A stretch of 18,352 nt of DNA from Chloroflexota bacterium (lineage in GTDB: Bacteria > Chloroflexota > Anaerolineae > Anaerolineales > Villigracilaceae): the NCBI GenBank assembly GCA_021796155.1, contig JAJYOO010000012.1, forward strand, positions 1 through 18,352, read 5' to 3'. Below, piece after piece: positions 14,054 through 18,352 of this stretch. Each line of letters begins with the position of its first letter. The stretch's first letter is position 1. The notes below the pieces were generated by a model that made no database searches, was not told the DNA's origin, and saw only the letters and a program-made list of their open reading frames with translations. A program made the position numbers and the translations under genes.

Positions 14054-14214
14054 TTATTCACATCCGAGCTGGAGGTCTCATCTTTAGGTTTGGGATCGGG
14101 CGGCGTTGTTTGAATCCAACAAAGCATCCTTAGGTACGCGATAAAGACAGAAATGGCAACTACAAATACAACGATGGAACCGATGCCGGGAGTATTGAAA
14201 AACCAGTATGCCAT
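14050..14214 (-). CDS. Small single-span membrane protein of the complex
   Basis: This 54-residue protein starts MAYWFFNTPGIGSIVVFVVA, has one hydrophobic helix at about 11-28, then a polar tail rich in Pro, Lys, Asp and Ser. AAGGAG lies six bases before the ATG at 14214, within the end of the NrfD-like gene. The gap from the preceding stop is 2 nt, and the stop overlaps the next start by 4 nt. That tight coupling on both sides supports a real gene. It is probably an accessory subunit of the membrane complex. No family was recognised. Confidence 0.8.
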   Translation of the reverse strand: MAYWFFNTPGIGSIVVFVVAISVFIAYLRMLCWIQTTPPDPKPKDETSSSDVNK

Positions 14215-14216
14215 GC

Positions 14217-15575
14217 TCAACTCCTTAGTTCCGGCTGCGCGCCTTCGCGCTGCATCAGTTCGCGCGCCTTATGCCGCACGGCTTCAACCACTTCCCCTTC
14301 TTCGACTTCCCAAACCGAGATGGCTGGGAAAAGTTTGAAGAAGAGGAGGAAGAGCAAAGCGAACAGCGCCAGCGACCCGGCAGTGATCGCAACTTCCGTG
14401 ATGGATGGAATGTAAACTGCCGGCATGAATCCAAGCGAGGGACGCGTGAGGCTGGGCGCGACGATCAGGAAGCGTTCGATCCACATGCCGACCACGACCG
14501 AAAACGAAGCGATAAACGCACCAAGCGGACGGCGTCCTTTGCGGCGAGACAGGATGGCGAACGGAATCACCAAATTGGCGGCAACCATCGTCCAGAATTC
14601 GGGAGCATATTCGCCCAGTAATTTGGCATGAAACACCGCGACCTCATTGGTGACTGAGCTATAGCCGGTGGTCAAGAATTCAGCCAGCGTAAAGTAACCC
14701 CAGAAGGCGCTCATCACCAACAGCAGGATGCCGAGATAGTCATATTGTTTTTCGCCGATCCACTGTTCAAGATGCCAGGCGCGGCGCAGGATTGTCATGA
14801 AGAGAAAAAGCATGGCAATGCCAGAAAAGATCGCGCCGACTACGAAGTAAGGACCGAGGATCGTGGAATGCCACATTGGCTGCATGGTCATCCCGAAGAT
14901 CCACGACACGACCGTATGCACGGAAACCGCCACAGGGATGATGACAATCGCCATAATGCCGATCGCGATCTCCAGCCGCCGGTGCTGTTCAGCATTTCCA
15001 TGCCAGCCAAACGACATCATCGTGTAGAACCAACGCCGCCAGCGAGGCGCATCGGTCATTCGCTCACGCAGACGCGCCAGATCCGGCACCAGCGGCAGAT
15101 ACAGATAGAGCATACTGCTCATGAAGTAAACGCCGACGCAAGTGAAATCCCATAAGAAAGGAGATTGGAAGCGTCCAAAGATAAAGGGAAAAAGAATCCG
15201 TTCAGGCCGTCCCATATCAATCCAGACTTGCAACATGCCGAGGATCAACGCGAAGAATGTGATGGCTTCAGCGATGCGCGTGATGGGCCGCCGCCACTCG
15301 GCTTGCGTGACACGCAGGATGGCGGAGATCAAAGTCCCAGCGTGACTGATGCCAATGAAGAACACGAAGTTCGTGATGTAAACGCCCCAATAAACCGGGC
15401 GGCTGAGACCCGTGACTCCCAATCCTATCCACCATTGATTGGCCAGAGCCACTATGCCCGCTAGCACAACAAGACTCAAACCAGTCAGCACAACATAAAA
15501 TTGACTGGAAGTTTGACGTAGCGGTGCGAGGATAGTCCGTTCAAGCTCGGATTCACGATTCGGAATTGAAGTCAT
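14217..15575 (-). CDS. NrfD-family membrane subunit, ActC/PsrC-like
   Basis: The 452-residue protein has about ten hydrophobic helices, for example 28-46, 63-86, 101-120, 140-161, 203-225, 239-261, 279-299, 327-343, 352-372 and 388-414. Motifs ISHAGTLISAIL (76-87), SVHTVVSW (218-225) and MWHSTILGPYFVVGAIFSG (234-252) are what I recall of ActC and other large NrfD proteins. These bind quinol and receive or pass electrons to the ferredoxin subunit. The polar loop 163-200 separates two halves. GAAGGA lies about 9 nt before the start. It lies 57 nt after the ferredoxin gene and 2 nt before the small membrane protein. The electron-transfer direction cannot be told from sequence. Confidence 0.9.
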   Translation of the reverse strand: MTSIPNRESELERTILAPLRQTSSQFYVVLTGLSLVVLAGIVALANQWWIGLGVTGLSRPVYWGVYITNFVFFIGISHAGTLISAILRVTQAEWRRPITRIAEAITFFALILGMLQVWIDMGRPERILFPFIFGRFQSPFLWDFTCVGVYFMSSMLYLYLPLVPDLARLRERMTDAPRWRRWFYTMMSFGWHGNAEQHRRLEIAIGIMAIVIIPVAVSVHTVVSWIFGMTMQPMWHSTILGPYFVVGAIFSGIAMLFLFMTILRRAWHLEQWIGEKQYDYLGILLLVMSAFWGYFTLAEFLTTGYSSVTNEVAVFHAKLLGEYAPEFWTMVAANLVIPFAILSRRKGRRPLGAFIASFSVVVGMWIERFLIVAPSLTRPSLGFMPAVYIPSITEVAITAGSLALFALLFLLFFKLFPAISVWEVEEGEVVEAVRHKARELMQREGAQPELRS

Positions 15576-15632
15576 CTAATGTGTTCCTTCACTAAGTTGC
15601 TCTAAGCGGCAGTTGGAGCAATCTCTGGAGCG

Positions 15633-16319
15633 TCATCCTTCTTTCAAATAGTAGACCTTTGGTTTTGTACCTAATTCTTCCTGAAGCCGGAATGCGCGCG
15701 GGCTGGCTGCCAATTGCGAGACAAGGCTGCTCGGATCGTCGAGGTCGCCGAAGTAACGCGCATGAGCCGGGCAGGTTTCGACACAAGCCGGGACATAATC
15801 GGTGGCAGTGAATGGGCGGCTCTCCGCCAGCGCTTGCTCGCGCGCCTTACGCAAACGCTGGACGCAAAAAGTGCATTTCTCGACCACGCCTTTCGGACGC
15901 GGCGCAACTTCGAGATCAGGATTGAGATGCGCTTTGAGTTCCTCGGGCCATTCGGGCGCGAACCAATTGAAGTAACGCACCTGATAGGGGCAAGCCACCG
16001 TACAGAACCGGCAGCCGATGCAGCGCTCATAGTTGATCAGCACCACGCCCTCCTCGGTTTGATACGTCGCCTGAACAGGACACACCTTTACGCAAGGCGG
16101 ATCGTCGCAGTGCATACAAGGGCGAGGAATCAATGTCTCGGTGACATTCGGATATTCTCCATCCGTAAAAGGCAGCACTTCATTCCACAGGATGGTACGC
16201 CCCATATCCGATTGGTTCTTTCCTGCAATGGGCGTGTTGTTTTCCATCCGGCAAGCGGCAGTGCAACTCTGACAGGCCACACATTTATCCAGATCAATCA
16301 CCATTCCCCAACGGGGCAT
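15633..16319 (-). CDS. Four-cluster ferredoxin subunit of the MopB complex (PsrB/ActB2-like)
   Basis: The 228-residue protein has four cubane-cluster sets: Cys13-16-19-23, Cys68-71-76-80, Cys100-103-106-110 and Cys149-152-179-183. RYFNWFAPEWPEELK (115-129) and the LNPDLEVAPRPKGVVEKCTFC stretch (132-152) recall the iron-sulfur part of alternative complex III and related quinone oxidoreductases. It connects the MopB subunit with the NrfD subunit. The start at 16319 follows a very good GGAGG with a 6-8 nt spacing; the longer frame from 16397 would overlap the preceding gene. No signal peptide is present, but the MopB partner could carry the export signal for both. The gap from the preceding stop is 28 nt. 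Confidence 0.92.
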   Translation of the reverse strand: MPRWGMVIDLDKCVACQSCTAACRMENNTPIAGKNQSDMGRTILWNEVLPFTDGEYPNVTETLIPRPCMHCDDPPCVKVCPVQATYQTEEGVVLINYERCIGCRFCTVACPYQVRYFNWFAPEWPEELKAHLNPDLEVAPRPKGVVEKCTFCVQRLRKAREQALAESRPFTATDYVPACVETCPAHARYFGDLDDPSSLVSQLAASPRAFRLQEELGTKPKVYYLKEG

Positions 16320-16347
16320 GTTCTTACCTCCAGAAATAAAGTGCCGG

Positions 16348-18351
16348 TCAAACCCGGTAAAGGCGGACTCGCGTGGGTCCGGAAACAGCCAGTCCACTCA
16401 ATGGTTCGCTGCTGACTTTGATCAGGACATTGGGATTCGCGCCTACAACCAAATTGTCCGGCGAGCCGCGTCCCCAGCGAACGAGCGTGCGATGTCCCTG
16501 GCCAGGCGGCAGGAAGACCGCGTCGGGCCATAGACCGGCTTGGACGCGTACTACAGCCTGGGCGCGATTCATCGGCGATTCAATCCAGACCCGGTCTCCG
16601 TTTTGCAAACCAAGCGTGGCCGCGGCTCTTTGTCCGACCTCCACCCAGCTGTCCCATTTGACATCTCCCTGCAAGCCGTAGCATTCCTCCAGCGTTGGAA
16701 TGATGCCCTGCCATTCCTGCGATTGAGGGAAGAGCAGCTGTGTTATCAGCAGGAATGGATATTCGAGCGCGCCAGCGGTGCTGTCTGTCAGGGTAGAGGG
16801 AATCTCGAAGTGTGGCAAGCAAGCTTGGTCGGAGTCCGAACCGAGCAGGGCAAACAACTCACGGGAAAAGAAATCGAAACGTCCGTCTTTCGGCGCATTC
16901 AAACGGTCGCGTCCAATCACCTGCTCATTCCATGCCTGACTGCCGGGCGCGGCATTGAAGTAAACCAACTGCGACCAATTGCCGTTGGCTTCAAGTTTTT
17001 CCCAATCGAGCGTGGAAAGGCGATCAGTAATTAGTTCTTGGTAATTTTTCCACGGAAAAGCATCGGACAATGTCCCGCCCACGCGGTGTGCAAGGTCGAG
17101 AAGCACATCGCCTGGATTGCGCGTGTCATGCACCGCTTCGACAACCGGGCGGCGCAGCGAGATGCCGGCGTAACCTGTGCCTTCCAAATAATCATCGCCC
17201 CAGACTTCGAGGAATGTGCTGGCAGGCAGAATCAAATCGGCGTGCGCCGCGCTTTCATCCAACGTGGAAGCAAAGCTGACCACGAACGGAACTTTCAGCA
17301 GCGCTTCAACGCAATGCCCATTGTTTGGAATGTCATACACCGGGTTGGCGTTCAACAACATCAACATTTCCACTGGATAAGGCTTATTCGCCAGGATGCG
17401 CTCCGGGACATTCTGATACGCCGACAGCGCCAGCGGGAATTGGGTTCCCGCACCGTCCAGCCGTTCTTTGGATTCGCCCGCCGATGAAATTGAGTCGGGT
17501 GAATAATGGGACCAATCCTTCAAATCGGGGAAACGTTGAACTAGCACGCCGCCCTTGGCGTCAATCGAACCGACCAGCGCGTTGAGCGCGTGAATTGCCA
17601 GCGCGGTATAAAGCGCGTTACCACTGGAAAGCTCTCCCACTTCCGTGGGCATCACTGCGATGGCAGGGCGGTTAGAGGCGAACTCTCCAGCCAGGCGGGC
17701 GATGACATCGGTGGCAATGCCGGTGATCTGCGAGATGCGTTCGAGCGTGTACGACTCAAGCACCAGCGATTTAAAGCCTTGATGCGAAACGCCGTCCGCA
17801 TCTTTGAAATCATCAAAGCCGAAGGTAAAGTCGCCCACATAATTTTCATCGTACATTTTGCTGTTGATGATGACGTTCGCCATGCATAATGCCAACGCGC
17901 TGTATGTGCCAGGACGGATGGGAATCCATTCATCCGCCTTGATACCCGTCGTTGAAAGGCGCGGATGGACCGCGACCAGTTTCCCGCGTTCCGGGCGGCC
18001 CCGGTGCATAAAGGCTGTCGCGCCCACAGAACTGATCACGTTGCGGCTGGCTTCGAGCAGGTTCCCGCCAAAAGCGATCACATAATTGGCGTTGGCAATG
18101 TCATAGACCGGCAAAACGTTCACGCCCTGCGAGAGCCACATTGCCATGCGCGCCGCGTCCTCACCAAGGCTCTCGCGTGAGATCACATTGGGCGAACCGT
18201 AGGCCTGCATGAATCGCTGGACCACCTGGCGCATTTGCCCGCGCAAATCGCCATGCATCAATGCCACTTCATGTGCCTTACCGGAATTGCGAAGTTCGAT
18301 CAATTTGCTGGCGACGATGCCGAGCGCTTCCTCCCAGGAAATTTCCTTCCA
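16348..18351 (-). CDS. MopB/molybdopterin-oxidoreductase-family subunit (5' end outside window)
   Basis: The gene runs off the right edge; 667 C-terminal residues are visible, beginning at WKEISWEEALGIVASKL, a typical stretch shortly after the N-terminal iron-sulfur region. So the Tat signal and first cluster are not seen. The visible part has the two middle MopB domains (ADEWIPIRPGTYSALALCMA; TLDESAAHADLILPAS; FLEVWGDD) and the C-terminal beta-barrel domain, with LGLQNGDRVWIESPMNRAQA and FLPPGQGHRTLVRWGRG. In GSPNVISRESLGEDAARM the residue at the usual Mo-ligand Cys/Ser site appears to be Gly. The gene leads a tight operon with ferredoxin and NrfD subunits, as in PsrABC, Qrc and alternative complex III. 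It could be a true Mo/W reductase or a cofactor-less structural subunit as in ActB/QrcB. Confidence 0.88.
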   Translation of the reverse strand, partial: WKEISWEEALGIVASKLIELRNSGKAHEVALMHGDLRGQMRQVVQRFMQAYGSPNVISRESLGEDAARMAMWLSQGVNVLPVYDIANANYVIAFGGNLLEASRNVISSVGATAFMHRGRPERGKLVAVHPRLSTTGIKADEWIPIRPGTYSALALCMANVIINSKMYDENYVGDFTFGFDDFKDADGVSHQGFKSLVLESYTLERISQITGIATDVIARLAGEFASNRPAIAVMPTEVGELSSGNALYTALAIHALNALVGSIDAKGGVLVQRFPDLKDWSHYSPDSISSAGESKERLDGAGTQFPLALSAYQNVPERILANKPYPVEMLMLLNANPVYDIPNNGHCVEALLKVPFVVSFASTLDESAAHADLILPASTFLEVWGDDYLEGTGYAGISLRRPVVEAVHDTRNPGDVLLDLAHRVGGTLSDAFPWKNYQELITDRLSTLDWEKLEANGNWSQLVYFNAAPGSQAWNEQVIGRDRLNAPKDGRFDFFSRELFALLGSDSDQACLPHFEIPSTLTDSTAGALEYPFLLITQLLFPQSQEWQGIIPTLEECYGLQGDVKWDSWVEVGQRAAATLGLQNGDRVWIESPMNRAQAVVRVQAGLWPDAVFLPPGQGHRTLVRWGRGSPDNLVVGANPNVLIKVSSEPLSGLAVSGPTRVRLYRV

Positions 18352-18352
18352 A

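Noticed and set aside
16320..16397. Upstream start at 16397 for the ferredoxin subunit
   Set aside because: It would overlap the MopB gene end, while a strong GGAGG precedes the ATG at 16319 and gives the standard N-terminus.
15714..16415. Open + strand frame of 233 codons opposite the ferredoxin and MopB genes
   Set aside because: It is antisense to a gene with sixteen conserved cysteines and looks like a shadow frame.
1..18352. CRISPR array, tRNA, rRNA or insertion sequence
   Set aside because: No regularly spaced repeats, no cloverleaf-like sequence and no transposase-like frame was seen on reading both strands.

Overview
The window reads as a bacterial respiratory (membrane electron-transfer) locus of about 18.3 kb, densely packed with genes and with no rRNA, tRNA, insertion sequence or CRISPR that I can see. 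GC content looks near 50%. The gene style fits an anaerobic or facultative bacterium, and my best guess is Chloroflexota (Anaerolineae). The reasons are a NarL-type kinase with a GAF domain, large NrfD-family complexes resembling alternative complex III, and a Crp/FNR-like box. That assignment is an inference; nothing in the window proves it.

Left half, + strand (151-8341). A two-component pair comes first: a membrane histidine kinase (151-2637) and an overlapping LuxR/NarL-type response regulator (2615-3268). A 235-nt control region follows (3269-3503). It holds repeated TCTTAG palindromic sites, a TATAAT box, a perfect FNR-consensus palindrome and a long hairpin. Then comes a compact operon of four electron-transfer proteins: an HdrD/DsrK-like iron-sulfur protein (3504-4874), a DsrM/NarI-like b-type cytochrome (4960-5664), an HmcB/HybA-like four-cluster ferredoxin with a C-terminal anchor (5661-6440), and an NrfD-family quinone-interacting membrane protein whose C-terminus is fused to a six-haem c-type cytochrome domain (6440-8341). 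Together these are the parts of a DsrMKJOP/Hmc-type transmembrane complex, with the J and P roles joined in one chain. Such complexes link periplasmic cytochromes and the quinone pool to a cytoplasmic thiol/disulfide partner.

Right half, - strand (18352 down to 8547), convergent with the first. In transcription order: a MopB/molybdopterin-oxidoreductase-like subunit cut by the window edge, a four-cluster ferredoxin subunit, a large NrfD-type membrane subunit resembling ActC, a previously easy-to-miss 54-residue single-span membrane protein, a monohaem cytochrome with two membrane helices and a long repeat solenoid, a DsrE-family protein, a small two-cluster ferredoxin, a CbiA/CobB-family a,c-diamide synthase resembling DsrN, and glutamyl-tRNA reductase (hemA). 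Spacing is tight (stop/start overlaps or gaps below about 65 nt), so this is probably one operon. The first five genes look like an alternative complex III / Qrc-like or polysulfide-reductase-like quinone oxidoreductase. The last four look like sulfur-transfer and tetrapyrrole functions.

Taken together, two membrane redox complexes face each other across a 205-nt convergent intergenic region. An anaerobic/redox signal (FNR-like box) and a two-component system probably control the first. The most unusual items are the NrfD-hexahaem fusion, the monohaem/solenoid protein, the nested palindromes in the control region, the glycine at the expected Mo-ligand position of the MopB subunit, and a ferredoxin with a shortened second cluster motif.
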